Source of the DNA: an uncultured Bacteroidales bacterium
GTDB lineage: Bacteria > Bacteroidota > Bacteroidia > Bacteroidales > P3
Direction: 5' to 3'
NCBI GenBank assembly: GCA_947165255.1
Contig: CAMUZR010000001.1
Coordinates: forward strand, 124,001-188,000
Length of the DNA: 64,000 nt
The notes below the pieces were generated by a model. It saw only the letters and a program-made list of their open reading frames with translations, was not told the origin of the DNA and made no database searches. Positions 7,485 through 17,294 of this stretch are shown one piece after another. The position numbers were made by a program, and so were the translations under genes. Numbering within the stretch: position 1 is the stretch's first letter; each line of letters opens with the position of its first letter.

Positions 7485-8909
7485 ATGATAGTTGCATTTG
7501 TTATCACCTTTATCGTGGGTTACGCTTGCATAGCGCTGGAACACCCACTGAAAGTCAACAAAACCGCTTCCGCCCTTCTGCTGGGCGTGGTGCTGTGGGT
7601 GATGTATGCCCTCTCGATGAATTTCTTCGGAGCAGAGGCCGGCATTACCGATGCAGAGTCGTGGCATTCATTCCTCAAGACTCTCTTGGTAGAGAACTTG
7701 GGCGAAACGGCCGAGACGGTGTTCTTCCTGTTGGGTGCTATGACGATTGTTTCCTTGGTGGACAACTACCAGGGTTTCAGTATTATCACCGACCGCATCA
7801 AGACCACCAACCGCAAGAAGCTCCTGTGGATTCTCAGTCTGCTCACCTTCTTCCTTTCTGCCTTGCTGGACAACATGACCACCGCCATCGTTATGTGCGC
7901 CCTGCTGCGCAAACTCATCAAGGACCAGAAGGAACGCTGGCTGTTTGCCGGCATGGTCATTCTTGCAGCCAACGCCGGTGGTGCCTGGAGCCCCATTGGC
8001 GACGTGACCACCATTATGCTGTGGATTGGCGGCCAGGTGACCACCATCAACATCATGGTGAAGACCATTTTGGCCTCGTTGGTCAGCATGGCGGTGCCTG
8101 TGTTCATCCTCTCCCTGATGCCTATCATGAAAGGCGAAATCGAGCGTCCCGACTATGTTGAGAGCGACGACAACTACATTCCCCGCGAATGGCGCCTGCG
8201 TATCCTCATTATCGGTATTGGCGGTTTGATTTTCGTCCCCATATTCAAGACCATCACCCATCTGCCTCCCTATCTGGGTATGCTCTTCAGCCTCTCGGTC
8301 CTCTGGGTCATCACCGAAGTGGCCAGCCATCGTCGCCACCTTAAAGAGGAAGGCAAACCCATGCCTACCGTCATGAGCACCCTTGAACACGTTGACACTC
8401 CCAGCGTTCTCTTCTTCCTGGGTATTCTGATGGCCGTCAGCGCACTGAATGCCGCCGGCATCCTCGGCATGCTTTCCAATGGTCTGAGCAAAGCCTTCTT
8501 GGGTAAGGAGATTGCAGGCATGAGCGGTTTCTTCCTGATTGACATCATCATTGGTATTCTCTCGTCCATCATCGACAATGTGCCGTTGGTGGCCGCCACT
8601 ATGAAGATGTATCCCATCTTGGGCGACAACGTCATGTTTGTCACCGACCACGCCTTCTGGGAGTGCCTGGCCTACTGTGCCGGTACTGGCGGAAGCCTCC
8701 TTATCATTGGCTCGGCTGCCGGTGTGGCCGTCATGGGCATGGAGAAAATCGATTTTATTTGGTATCTGAAGAACATCTCCTGGCTGGCCCTGGTGGGCTA
8801 TCTGGCCGGTGTGGTTGTGTATATTTTGATGTACACCTTCATGTTTGAGCCTGCTGAGGCTGCCAACACGGTTGCCGCTCTGGCTCCTGCTGTGGTACCG
8901 ATAGTTTAG
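7485..8909 (+). CDS. nhaD: Na+/H+ antiporter NhaD
   Basis: A 474-residue polytopic protein of the NhaD/ion-transporter (IT) superfamily, exchanging cytoplasmic sodium for protons. About twelve hydrophobic segments are visible. Family-typical stretches include ALLDNMTTAIVMCALLRK, AANAGGAWSPIGDVTTIMLW, FFLGILMAVSALNAAG and SSIIDNVPLVAATMKM. The paired N-T/D-N-V polar residues in the half-helices fit the two-repeat architecture. The ATG at 7485 follows a poly-A leader. It is probably followed on the same transcript by the gene at 8933, 23 bp away. Confidence 0.93.
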   Translation: MIVAFVITFIVGYACIALEHPLKVNKTASALLLGVVLWVMYALSMNFFGAEAGITDAESWHSFLKTLLVENLGETAETVFFLLGAMTIVSLVDNYQGFSIITDRIKTTNRKKLLWILSLLTFFLSALLDNMTTAIVMCALLRKLIKDQKERWLFAGMVILAANAGGAWSPIGDVTTIMLWIGGQVTTINIMVKTILASLVSMAVPVFILSLMPIMKGEIERPDYVESDDNYIPREWRLRILIIGIGGLIFVPIFKTITHLPPYLGMLFSLSVLWVITEVASHRRHLKEEGKPMPTVMSTLEHVDTPSVLFFLGILMAVSALNAAGILGMLSNGLSKAFLGKEIAGMSGFFLIDIIIGILSSIIDNVPLVAATMKMYPILGDNVMFVTDHAFWECLAYCAGTGGSLLIIGSAAGVAVMGMEKIDFIWYLKNISWLALVGYLAGVVVYILMYTFMFEPAEAANTVAALAPAVVPIV

Positions 8910-8932
8910 TGAGTTTTTCTTTTTCATAATAA

Positions 8933-10249
8933 ATGGCAAATAAGTTTAGTTCAGCATTGAAAAGCTGGCACAGACGCAGCGCAGGGCGCAAGGTTTTCGA
9001 CATTATTGTGGGGCTTTTCGCCCTGGCTGGGTTTGCCATCATTGGGGCCTGGGCTTTCTATCAGCTAGGCTTCACTAAAAATCGCGGCGCGGTGGACAAG
9101 AACTACCGCTATATGCTCTCGGTTGACGAGATGAAGGCCTTGCAGGATTCTGCGTTTACCGAGCAGGAGTACCACGAGCGTTGGATGCGGCAATACGCCA
9201 AGTTGGCCGTTTTTAGTAAATTCTATCCTACCAACGCACAGCTCATTACCCAGGCCGCTCAGTTCAGTCACGACCCTATGCAGGTGGACCGCATGATTGC
9301 GGCTTGCAGTATGTATATTGACGACATGTCTGATTACAACCAGTTGCTGCAGCAGGTGAACAGGCTGTTGGACGGCTATCCGCAGCAGGAGGCCGTTAAC
9401 GTCATTCCCTGGATGGTGGGACCTGAGTGGGCCGCCCTGAAGGAAGCTATTGTGCGCGATAAGGCCCTCATTGACGAGGTGGGGCGTTTGACAGGTGTGG
9501 AGCCCCGCTTGATAGTGGGGTGCCTCATTGGCGAGCAGATCCGCCTGTTCAATACCAAGCGCGAAACCCTCAAGCAGTACTTGGGGCCAGTGAAGGTGCT
9601 GAGTGTTCAGTCTCAGTTTTCTTACGGTGTGAACGGTATCAAGATTTCCACTGCAAAGACTATTGAGGAGCATCTGAAAGATCCCACTTCCCCCTTCTAT
9701 ATGGGCAAGCGCTATGAGCACTTGCTCGACTACACCGTGGAAGGACAGGCTCAGGAGGACGAGCGGTACAACCGCTTGGTGGACTACCGCAACCATCTCT
9801 ATTCCTATCTGTATACTGCCTGCATTCTCCACCAGACTAAGATGCAGTGGGAACGGGCAGGCTATGATATCAGCGACCGTCCCGACATTCTTTTTACCTT
9901 GTTCAACGTGGGGTTTGCCCAGTCGGTTCCCAAGCCCGACCCCGTATGCGGAGGCAGCCATATCAAGGTGCGCGATCGGGTCTACACTTTTGGTGCCATC
10001 GGCTTCGACTTCTATTATTCAGGAGAGTTGGCGGAGGAATTCCCTTTCTGGCGTCAACGTTTTATTCCTGGCGACAAAGAGCTCACCGATGAGGAATTGG
10101 CCTACATCCAAGGCAGTGTGAGCAATTGCAAACGCCCACCGAGAGGATGGGAATACGTGAAGCAGGATTCGGTCCCTCCTGCACCGACAGAACCGACCTA
10201 TACTGCCTATGACGAGGACGAGTATGCCGGCACCTATGCCAATGAGTAG
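8933..10249 (+). CDS. Hypothetical membrane-anchored protein, possibly with a lysozyme-like fold
   Basis: A 438-residue protein with one N-terminal membrane anchor (IIVGLFALAGFAIIGAWAFY, residues 25-44) and a long extracytoplasmic part. The segment GVEPRLIVGCLIGEQIRLF, followed later by YSYLYTACILHQTKMQWERA, resembles the catalytic-Glu helix arrangement of lytic transglycosylase-like proteins (DUF1402-like), but this similarity is weak and from memory. The C-terminal tail is acidic and Tyr/Pro-rich. It sits 23 bp after nhaD and is likely co-transcribed. An alternative is a peptidoglycan-binding structural protein with no catalytic role. Confidence 0.7.
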   Translation: MANKFSSALKSWHRRSAGRKVFDIIVGLFALAGFAIIGAWAFYQLGFTKNRGAVDKNYRYMLSVDEMKALQDSAFTEQEYHERWMRQYAKLAVFSKFYPTNAQLITQAAQFSHDPMQVDRMIAACSMYIDDMSDYNQLLQQVNRLLDGYPQQEAVNVIPWMVGPEWAALKEAIVRDKALIDEVGRLTGVEPRLIVGCLIGEQIRLFNTKRETLKQYLGPVKVLSVQSQFSYGVNGIKISTAKTIEEHLKDPTSPFYMGKRYEHLLDYTVEGQAQEDERYNRLVDYRNHLYSYLYTACILHQTKMQWERAGYDISDRPDILFTLFNVGFAQSVPKPDPVCGGSHIKVRDRVYTFGAIGFDFYYSGELAEEFPFWRQRFIPGDKELTDEELAYIQGSVSNCKRPPRGWEYVKQDSVPPAPTEPTYTAYDEDEYAGTYANE

Positions 10250-10448
10250 TCCAGTTATGGTCAAAATAATAGTATGAATTTAGAGGTTTGATTTTGGCTA
10301 GTTAAGACGTTTAAATCAGTATTTTGACGTGACGAATTGTGCAAGATGTTTATTGTGGCGTGGTTTATATAATATTGATATATCGTGTGTTGGGTCTGTT
10401 GTATATAATTTTTTTGAGAAAAATGCTTGATAATTCAAAAAAAAGTAG

Positions 10449-10456
10449 TACTTTTG
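10449..10456 (+). promoter_or_regulatory. -7 promoter box for the L33-DUF4295 operon
   Basis: TACTTTTG followed by CA, matching TAnnTTTG, about 90 bp before the L33 ATG. The rest of the 10250-10548 gap is AT-rich with no gene seen. Confidence 0.65.
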
Positions 10457-10548
10457 CAACCGCTTTTGAGGTTCGTATTGTGGATTGTTGATGCTCTTTC
10501 CCATGCGGTTAGAAAGCGATTAGGAACGAAAAAAATAGATAAAAAGAC

Positions 10549-10737
10549 ATGGCAAAGAAAAATAAAGACGCAAGAGTGCAGGTTATCCTCGAGTGCACCG
10601 AGCAGAAAAACAGTGGTGTTCCTGGCATGAGCCGCTATATCACCACCAAGAATAAAAAGAATACCCCTGAGCGTTTGGAGCTCAAGAAGTACAACCCGTA
10701 CTTGAAGAAAATGACTGTTCACAAAGAAATCAAATAA
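10549..10737 (+). CDS. rpmG: 50S ribosomal protein L33
   Basis: A 62-residue basic protein ([20 protein letters not shown], then [20 protein letters not shown], then KKYNPYLKK) that matches bacterial L33, including the conserved S-R-Y-x-T-x-K-N-x-K-N-T-x-x-R-L-E-L-x-K-Y stretch. The usual zinc-binding CxxC pairs are absent, so it is the Zn-independent form. It is followed 18 bp later by the DUF4295 gene, the usual Bacteroidetes order, but L28 (rpmB), which commonly precedes L33, is not here. Confidence 0.95.
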   Translation: MAKKNKDARVQVILECTEQKNSGVPGMSRYITTKNKKNTPERLELKKYNPYLKKMTVHKEIK

Positions 10738-10755
10738 AATAGGAGATAGAGAACT

Positions 10756-10911
10756 ATGGCAAAGAAAGTTGTTGCAACCCTGAAAACCTCTACTGGTAAA
10801 AGTTTCGCAAAAGTGATCCGTATGGTTCGCTCTCCCAAGACCAACGCTTATACCTTCCAGGAAACTATCGTACCCTCTGACCAGGTACAGGAGTTCCTCA
10901 AGAAAAAATAA
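10756..10911 (+). CDS. DUF4295 small protein
   Basis: A 51-residue basic protein reading MAKKVVATLKTSTGKSFAKV and ending VQEFLKKK, with the stop TAA at 10909-10911. It matches the short Bacteroidetes-specific DUF4295 family, which is found directly after L33 and is thought to be ribosome-associated because of its genomic context and charge. An AGGAGATAGAGA stretch precedes the ATG, a better than usual ribosome-binding site for this genome. A terminator follows. Confidence 0.88.
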   Translation: MAKKVVATLKTSTGKSFAKVIRMVRSPKTNAYTFQETIVPSDQVQEFLKKK

Positions 10912-10957
10912 TTCTGGACACAGTAATAATATTTTTTTTCATACGCTTTTGTTTTAG

Positions 10958-10985
10958 CCTCTGTTGTGAAACAGGGGTTTTTTTT
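10958..10985 (+). terminator. Rho-independent terminator after DUF4295
   Basis: Stem CCTCTGTT (10958-10965) with AACAGGGG (10970-10977), loop GTGA, followed by eight T residues. One wobble pair. Confidence 0.88.
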
Positions 10986-11107
10986 ATTTTCTTGTACGGT
11001 AATTACTTGACACTATCCGGGTGTGCGTAGGGACTAGTAATCTTCTTCCAGGGTAGAAATGATGAAAAGTGACTTGACAAAAGTAGCGATAAGTCATTTT
11101 TTTTTCT

Positions 11108-11115
11108 TATCTTTG
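11108..11115 (+). promoter_or_regulatory. -7 promoter box for ileS
   Basis: TATCTTTG followed by CA, a perfect TAnnTTTG box, 73 bp upstream of the ileS ATG. Confidence 0.75.
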
Positions 11116-11187
11116 CAGTCTAGTTGCTTTGTGTCCGGCGTGGCACAAAGAGTTGTGTATATGTTCGTTACTAAATTTTATATATAA

Positions 11188-14100
11188 ATGAGTTATAAGG
11201 AGTACAAACAGCTTAACATGACCCAGATTGGCGAGGAAATCCGCAAATTTTGGGAAGAGAATGAGACTTTTGAGAAAGGGCAGAAACTGTCTGAGGGGCA
11301 TCCGGCATTTGTGTTTTACGACGGTCCCCCTTCGGCCAACGGCAAGCCGGGCATTCACCATGTCATGGCCCGTACTATAAAGGACGTTTTCTGCCGCTAT
11401 AAGGCACAAAAGGGTTTCCATGTTGACCGTAAAGCTGGCTGGGATACTCATGGCCTGCCCGTAGAACTCGGCGTGGAGAAAACATTAGGTATTACTAAGG
11501 AGGACATCGGCAAGAAAATCAGCGTGGACGACTACAACCACGCCTGCCGCACTGAGGTGTTGAAATACAAGGACCTTTGGGACGAACTCACCCGCCAGAT
11601 GGGCTACTGGGTCGACCTGAAACATCCCTACATTACTTTTGAGAACGAATATATCGAAACGCTTTGGTTCTTGTTGAAGAAACTGTATGACAAGGGGTTA
11701 CTCTACAAGGGCTATACTATCCAACCTTTTAGTCCCGCTGCAGGCACGGGTTTGTCCAGTCACGAGTTGAACCTGCCCGGTTGCTATCGTGATGTGAAGG
11801 ACACTACCTGTGTGGCCCTCTTTAAACTGAAGGGACTGAAAGGATTTGAGGTTCCGGCAAGTGATGTCGACACATACGCCATAGCTTGGACCACTACCCC
11901 TTGGACACTTCCCTCGAACACAGCCCTTTGCGTTGGTCCCGCCATTGATTACGTGCTTCTTGACACAACTCATCCCTACACCCAGCAGCCTTGTCGTATT
12001 GTAATGGCTAAAGCATTGGTGGGGAACTTCTTTACCGAGGGCGAGCCCGACGAGAAGTCTAAGCTAATCCATGCTACCGTGCTGGGTGAATGCAAAGGTA
12101 CTGCTCTGGAAGGCATAGCTTATGAACAGTTGATTCCATGGGTAAAACCCACAGTGGTCGATATGGCCGAACAAACCCATCGTACAGCCAAAGAGGGTGA
12201 GGCTTTCCGCATCATCTTGGGTGACTATGTCACCACCGAAGACGGTACAGGTATTGTCCACATTGCGCCCACTTTTGGCGCTGATGATGCCCGCGTGGCC
12301 AAGAAGGCTGGCATTGCCGACCTGTTGCTTTATGACCTTGACGGCAAACAGGCTCCGATGGTTGACCGCACGGGTAAATTCTGGAAACTTGAAGACCTCG
12401 ACCCCGAATGGGTGAAGGGGAATGTTGACGTGGCGCTGTACGGCCAATATGCCGGAAAGTTTGTCAAGAACGCCTACGACCCCACCAAGACTGACAAGGA
12501 CATGAGCCTTGACGTGGAGCTGGTGGTGATGCTGAAAGAGCAGGGCAAACTTTTCAAGAGCGAGAAACATACCCACAGCTATCCCCACTGCTGGCGTACC
12601 GATAAACCGGTGCTTTATTATCCGTTGGACAGCTGGTTTATCCGCACGACGGCCATGCGCGACCGCATGATTGAACTCAATAAGACTATCAACTGGAAGC
12701 CCGAGGCCACAGGTACGGGACGTTTTGGCAACTGGTTAGAGAATATCGTTGACTGGAACCTTAGCCGCAGTCGCTACTGGGGTACTCCTCTGCCCATTTG
12801 GCGCACCGAAGACGGCAAGGAGGAGATCTGCATTGGAAGTGTTGATGAGCTTCGCAAGGAGATTGACAAGTCCGTGGCCGCTGGTTTTATGAGAGAGAAC
12901 CCCTACCAGAGTGCCGACTTCAAGAGTTTCGACCTCCACCGCCCCTATATTGATAACGTGGTGTTGGTGTCACCCACAGGGCGCAAGATGATGCGCGAGC
13001 CCGACTTGATTGACGTTTGGTTCGACAGCGGTGCCATGCCATACGCACAAATCCACTATATGGGCGAGGAACTCAAGACCGAGCAGTTCCCTGCTGACTT
13101 TATAGCCGAAGGTGTCGACCAGACCCGCGGATGGTTCTACACCCTCCATGCCATTGCCACAATGTGCTTTGACAGTGTGGCTTTCAAGAACGTTATCAGC
13201 AACGGCTTGGTTCTTGATAAAAACGGTAACAAGATGTCCAAACGTTTGGGAAATGGTGTTGACCCGTTTGACACTCTCAGTAAGGAAGGACCTGATGCTA
13301 CCCGATGGTATATGATAACCAATAGCCAGCCTTGGGATAATCTGAAGTTTGACATGGCTGGGGTGGACGAGGTGCGCCGCAAATTATTTGGCACTCTATA
13401 CAACACCTATAGTTTCTTCGCACTCTATGCCAATATTGATGGATTTGAGTACAAAGAGGCTGACCTGCCCATCGCAGAACGGCCCGAGATTGACCGCTGG
13501 ATTCTTAGTGAGCTCAATACGTTGGCCAAAACTGTTGATGAGGCTTTTGCCGACTATGAGCCTACCCGTGCAGGCCGTGCTATCCAAGAGTTTGTCGATG
13601 CCAATCTCAGTAACTGGTATGTACGCCTCTGTCGCCGCCGTTTCTGGAAGGGCGAGATGACCGCTGACAAGATTTCGGCCTATCAGACGTTGTACACTTG
13701 TCTTGAAACCTTGGCACGACTGATGTCGCCTATTGCTCCCTTCTATAGCGAGCGGATGTTCCTTGACTTGAATGAAGTCACCCATCGCTTTGATGTTCAG
13801 TCGGTACACCACATGGCTTTCCCAGAGATTCATGAAGAAATGATTGATAAGGCGCTGGAGGAGCGTATGGAACTGGCGCAGAAGATTTGCTCTATGGGCC
13901 TTTCACTCCGCAAGAAGAGCAATCTCCGCGTCCGTCAGCCCCTTGCCAAAATCATGTTACCTGTGCAGAACGAGAATTTCCGCAGGCAGGTAGAGCTGGT
14001 CGAAAACCTTATTTGCTCCGAACTCAATATCAAAGGCATTGAGTTCTTAGCTCAGGACAACGATATCTTGGTGAAACGCATTAAGCCTAAATTTAAGACT

Positions 14101-14592
14101 TTAGGTCCGCGCTATGGGAAGATAATGAAGGCCATCAGTGCGGTGATTCAATCTTTCTCGCAAAAACAGATCAATTCCCTTGAAGCAAAAGGAAAGTGTG
14201 AGATTTCCGTTGAAGGACAGCCAGTTGAAATACTTTTGTCTGACGTTGAGATTGCTACGCAGGACATACCTGGTTGGGTGGTGGCCAATGAAGGCAGCCT
14301 CACCGTTGCACTCGACATCACTGTTAGCGATGAACTGAAGGCCGAAGGTATCGCCAGAGAGCTGGTCAACCGCATTCAGGGAATCAGAAAGGAAGGTTTC
14401 GAGGTGACTGACCGCATCCACGTTGACCTGCTACATGGCGAATGGGACGAAGCAGTGAAGGCCCACATGAAGTATATCTGCAACGAGGTTCTCTGTACCC
14501 AGCTCAATCTGGTGGATGCAATCACAGACCCGGCACAACAGACGATTGAAATTATCGAAGGCCATCCCACAACCATTTGGGTTAGAAAATAG
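11188..14592 (+). CDS. ileS: Isoleucine--tRNA ligase
   Basis: A 1134-residue class I synthetase charging tRNA-Ile. The HIGH-type motif appears as GIHH at residues 55-58, preceded by the typical DGPPSANGKPG. The editing (CP1) domain includes AWTTTPWTLPSNTALCVG and GTGIVHIAPTFGADDARV. The KMSKS motif is KMSKR at about residue 682, within GNKMSKRLGNGVDPF. The anticodon-binding domain follows, and the C-terminal region from about 960 is the long form found in Bacteroidetes and many eukaryote-like IleRS, without the zinc-finger tail of the short bacterial type. It has its own promoter and is followed 9 bp later by the M20 gene. Confidence 0.98.
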   Translation: MSYKEYKQLNMTQIGEEIRKFWEENETFEKGQKLSEGHPAFVFYDGPPSANGKPGIHHVMARTIKDVFCRYKAQKGFHVDRKAGWDTHGLPVELGVEKTLGITKEDIGKKISVDDYNHACRTEVLKYKDLWDELTRQMGYWVDLKHPYITFENEYIETLWFLLKKLYDKGLLYKGYTIQPFSPAAGTGLSSHELNLPGCYRDVKDTTCVALFKLKGLKGFEVPASDVDTYAIAWTTTPWTLPSNTALCVGPAIDYVLLDTTHPYTQQPCRIVMAKALVGNFFTEGEPDEKSKLIHATVLGECKGTALEGIAYEQLIPWVKPTVVDMAEQTHRTAKEGEAFRIILGDYVTTEDGTGIVHIAPTFGADDARVAKKAGIADLLLYDLDGKQAPMVDRTGKFWKLEDLDPEWVKGNVDVALYGQYAGKFVKNAYDPTKTDKDMSLDVELVVMLKEQGKLFKSEKHTHSYPHCWRTDKPVLYYPLDSWFIRTTAMRDRMIELNKTINWKPEATGTGRFGNWLENIVDWNLSRSRYWGTPLPIWRTEDGKEEICIGSVDELRKEIDKSVAAGFMRENPYQSADFKSFDLHRPYIDNVVLVSPTGRKMMREPDLIDVWFDSGAMPYAQIHYMGEELKTEQFPADFIAEGVDQTRGWFYTLHAIATMCFDSVAFKNVISNGLVLDKNGNKMSKRLGNGVDPFDTLSKEGPDATRWYMITNSQPWDNLKFDMAGVDEVRRKLFGTLYNTYSFFALYANIDGFEYKEADLPIAERPEIDRWILSELNTLAKTVDEAFADYEPTRAGRAIQEFVDANLSNWYVRLCRRRFWKGEMTADKISAYQTLYTCLETLARLMSPIAPFYSERMFLDLNEVTHRFDVQSVHHMAFPEIHEEMIDKALEERMELAQKICSMGLSLRKKSNLRVRQPLAKIMLPVQNENFRRQVELVENLICSELNIKGIEFLAQDNDILVKRIKPKFKTLGPRYGKIMKAISAVIQSFSQKQINSLEAKGKCEISVEGQPVEILLSDVEIATQDIPGWVVANEGSLTVALDITVSDELKAEGIARELVNRIQGIRKEGFEVTDRIHVDLLHGEWDEAVKAHMKYICNEVLCTQLNLVDAITDPAQQTIEIIEGHPTTIWVRK

Positions 14593-14601
14593 AGGAGAGG
14601 A

Positions 14602-15798
14602 ATGATAGAAAGAATCAAATCTCTGGCCAAAGCCAATGCCGCCACCGTCATTGAATGGAGGCGTTGGCTCCATAGGCATCCCGAACTGAGCCAGCAGGAG
14701 TTCGGCACGATGAATTATGTGGCTGACCGCCTGCGCGAAATGGGGTTAGAGCCCAAGACTGGCATCGGCAAGACGGGCGTAATGGCCATGATTCGCGGTG
14801 GCAAAGACCCCGACGGCTACTGTGTGGCTATTAGGGCTGACTATGATGCCTTACCCCTTACCGAAGCAACGGGCCTGCCGTTTGCTTCGGAGAACCCTGG
14901 GGTAATGCATGCCTGCGGCCACGACATGCATACCAGTTCTCTTTTGGGTGCGGCCAAAATCCTGTGCGAAATACGCGAGGAACTCAACGGGAGCGTGATG
15001 CTTATCTTTGAGCCTTCGGAGGAGATGTATCCTGGCGGTGCACGTATGATGATGGACGACGGCCTTTTCGACGAGGTCTTGCCAGATGAGATTTATGGTT
15101 TCCACTGCCTTCCAGAGATGGAAGTTGGTCGCATAGGTATGCGCAAAGGTCGCTATATGGCTTCTACCGACGAGCTCTATTGGACCATTAAAGGCAAAGG
15201 TGGTCATGGCGCTACACCTCACCTGAGTGTCGACCCCATTCTTATCGCCTCCCACATCGTGGTGGCGCTTCAACAGATAGTCAGTCGCAATGCAGCCCCT
15301 ATGATGCCCACGGTGCTAAGTTTTGGCCGTTTTATTGGTGAAGGCCGCACGAACATCATTCCCGACGAGGTGAAGATGGAAGGCATTATCCGCACTTTTG
15401 ATGCTGACTGGCGGCTTCAGTGCCATGAGAAAATTCGCAAAATCAGTTGTGGAATTGCTGAGAGCATGGGCGGAGAGTGCGACCTCTTCATTGACTATGG
15501 CTATCCGCCCGTTGTTAACGATGACGAATGTACTCAACGGGTGCACGATAATGGCGTTGCTTTTCTCGGAGAGGAAAATGTGGATTGGCTGGATCTTAGG
15601 ATGACGGCCGAGGATTTTGCATTTTTTGCTCAAAAGATTCCGGCATGTTACTTTCGTGTGGGCATACATGTACCAGGTACGCCTGTTTGCAATCTCCATC
15701 GTCCCAATCTTTTGGTTGACGAACGTTCGATAGAATTTGCAAGCGGATTCGAAGCATACAATGCCTACAGGTGTTTGATTGATAGAATTAAAAAATAA
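14602..15798 (+). CDS. M20-family amidohydrolase (N-acyl amino acid or dipeptide hydrolase)
   Basis: A 398-residue metal-dependent hydrolase. Family landmarks are WLHRHPELSQQEF, AIRADYDALPL, HACGHDMHTSSLLGAA (metal ligands H and D), FEPSEEMYPGGARMM (catalytic/metal Glu pair) and GFHCLPEMEVG. The smaller lid domain lies at about 180-300 and contains GKGGHGATPH. Members hydrolyse hippurate, N-acetyl amino acids or indoleacetyl-amino acids; the exact substrate cannot be read from sequence. It has a strong ribosome-binding site (GAGGAGAGG) and is only 9 bp behind ileS, so it is co-transcribed with it. Confidence 0.92.
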   Translation: MIERIKSLAKANAATVIEWRRWLHRHPELSQQEFGTMNYVADRLREMGLEPKTGIGKTGVMAMIRGGKDPDGYCVAIRADYDALPLTEATGLPFASENPGVMHACGHDMHTSSLLGAAKILCEIREELNGSVMLIFEPSEEMYPGGARMMMDDGLFDEVLPDEIYGFHCLPEMEVGRIGMRKGRYMASTDELYWTIKGKGGHGATPHLSVDPILIASHIVVALQQIVSRNAAPMMPTVLSFGRFIGEGRTNIIPDEVKMEGIIRTFDADWRLQCHEKIRKISCGIAESMGGECDLFIDYGYPPVVNDDECTQRVHDNGVAFLGEENVDWLDLRMTAEDFAFFAQKIPACYFRVGIHVPGTPVCNLHRPNLLVDERSIEFASGFEAYNAYRCLIDRIKK

Positions 15799-15813
15799 TC
15801 GAGTACTAACCTT

Positions 15814-17250
15814 ATGTCAGAAAAAAAGGTAGCAGTAATAGACACGACCGCAGAGTTGGGCGAACGTAAGATACCCCACCTGCTCTGGAAGTATGCTTTG
15901 CCCTCGGTGGTGACGCAGATAATCGCCACAGTATATAACTTGGTAGATAGTATCTTCCTAGGTCATGCCACCAACGGTGCTCTTATTTTGGCCGCCTTGG
16001 CCATTGTGCTGCCCATCATGAACATTATTCATGCTTTTGGCTCATTGGTGGGTGCGGGCGCCGGTGCCCGTATTAGTATCGTGCTGGGCAGAAAAGATAT
16101 CAAGTGGGCAGAAAATATTGTGGGCACGAGTATGTTCCTCACCTTCTTCTTTGGGGCCTTGTTTCTTTCGGCAGGCTACCTTTTCATGGATCCGATACTG
16201 GCCATGTTTGGTGCGTCGAACACCACCATTCGTTTGGCTCACGAATACATGGTGATTGTTCTGCCCGGCATGTTCCTCACCACCCTCACATTCAATCTCA
16301 CAGGTCTGATTCGTGCCACAGGCTATGCCACCAAGTCCATGTGGATTCAAATCAGCGGTGCCCTTCTGAATATTGTACTTGACTACATCTTCATTATCCT
16401 TCTAGGCAAAGGCATTGAAGGTGCCGCTTGGGCAACGACTATTTCCATGGCTTTCTCGGCATTGTTGGCCGTGCTGCATTTTGTCTCTCCCAAATCGTTC
16501 ATACGTTTCCGGCGTCATGCGTGGAAACCTCGGATGTACATAATCAAGAACATTTTGGCCATTGGCATCAGTCCTTTCTCGATGAATGTGGCGGCCTGCT
16601 TAGTGGTTGCATTGCTCAATTCCCAGTTGATTCGATATGGTAGCGACATTGCTGTAAGTGCCTACGGTGTTGTAAACCGTATTGCTATGTTGGTCTTTAT
16701 GTTCATGATGGGCATCTGCCAAGGTATGCAGCCTATTGCAGGCTACAACTATGGAGCCCGCCTTCAGTCACGACTTAAGGAGATTTATCTGTTGGCTTTG
16801 AAGTGGAATGTTGGCATTGGCATTATCGGCACAACTTTTGCCATGGTTTTTCCCCAGCTTTTGGTAGAAATGTTCAGCGAAGACGCCAGCCTGATTTCCA
16901 CCGCTATTCCTGCCACCCGCTTTCTGATGGTGATGTGTCCCTTGATTGGTTTCACGGTTACTAACTCGCAGTTTTTCCAATCTATTGACAAACCTTGGAT
17001 CGCCATTGTCACGAGTCTGTCGCGCCAGGTAATCTTTCTTATTCCACTAATATACATTGTGCCAAGGGTATTTATTAAAGCCGGAGGCGAAGGCCTCATG
17101 GGTGTGTGGTGCAGCATGACCATTAGTGATGTTTGTGGGGCTGTGCTTTCTGGGCTGTTGCTACTGACTCAGCTTAAAGTCTTCAAGCCAGGCTATCAGG
17201 CTCCGGAGCGCAAACCTAAAAAAGAACGTGGTCCGGACCATTCAGAATAG
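15814..17250 (+). CDS. MATE-family efflux transporter
   Basis: A 478-residue protein with twelve hydrophobic segments in two related halves. It carries MATE landmarks near the start (LPSVVTQIIATVYNLVDSIF) and LVGAGAGARISIVLGRKD after helix 2, and in the second half VNRIAMLVFMFMMGICQGMQ followed by PIAGYNYGA. These Na+ or H+ antiporters export drugs and cationic metabolites. The C-terminal tail is basic and hydrophilic. It is 15 bp after the M20 gene and may share its transcript. Confidence 0.93.
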   Translation: MSEKKVAVIDTTAELGERKIPHLLWKYALPSVVTQIIATVYNLVDSIFLGHATNGALILAALAIVLPIMNIIHAFGSLVGAGAGARISIVLGRKDIKWAENIVGTSMFLTFFFGALFLSAGYLFMDPILAMFGASNTTIRLAHEYMVIVLPGMFLTTLTFNLTGLIRATGYATKSMWIQISGALLNIVLDYIFIILLGKGIEGAAWATTISMAFSALLAVLHFVSPKSFIRFRRHAWKPRMYIIKNILAIGISPFSMNVAACLVVALLNSQLIRYGSDIAVSAYGVVNRIAMLVFMFMMGICQGMQPIAGYNYGARLQSRLKEIYLLALKWNVGIGIIGTTFAMVFPQLLVEMFSEDASLISTAIPATRFLMVMCPLIGFTVTNSQFFQSIDKPWIAIVTSLSRQVIFLIPLIYIVPRVFIKAGGEGLMGVWCSMTISDVCGAVLSGLLLLTQLKVFKPGYQAPERKPKKERGPDHSE

Positions 17251-17294
17251 CTGCTCAGTAGATTCAATAATTACAGACTAAAGAACACTCGCTT

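Noticed and set aside
7668..8939. Long open frame antisense to nhaD (423 aa)
   Set aside because: Shadow of nhaD, with repeated His/Asp/Gly and no domain.
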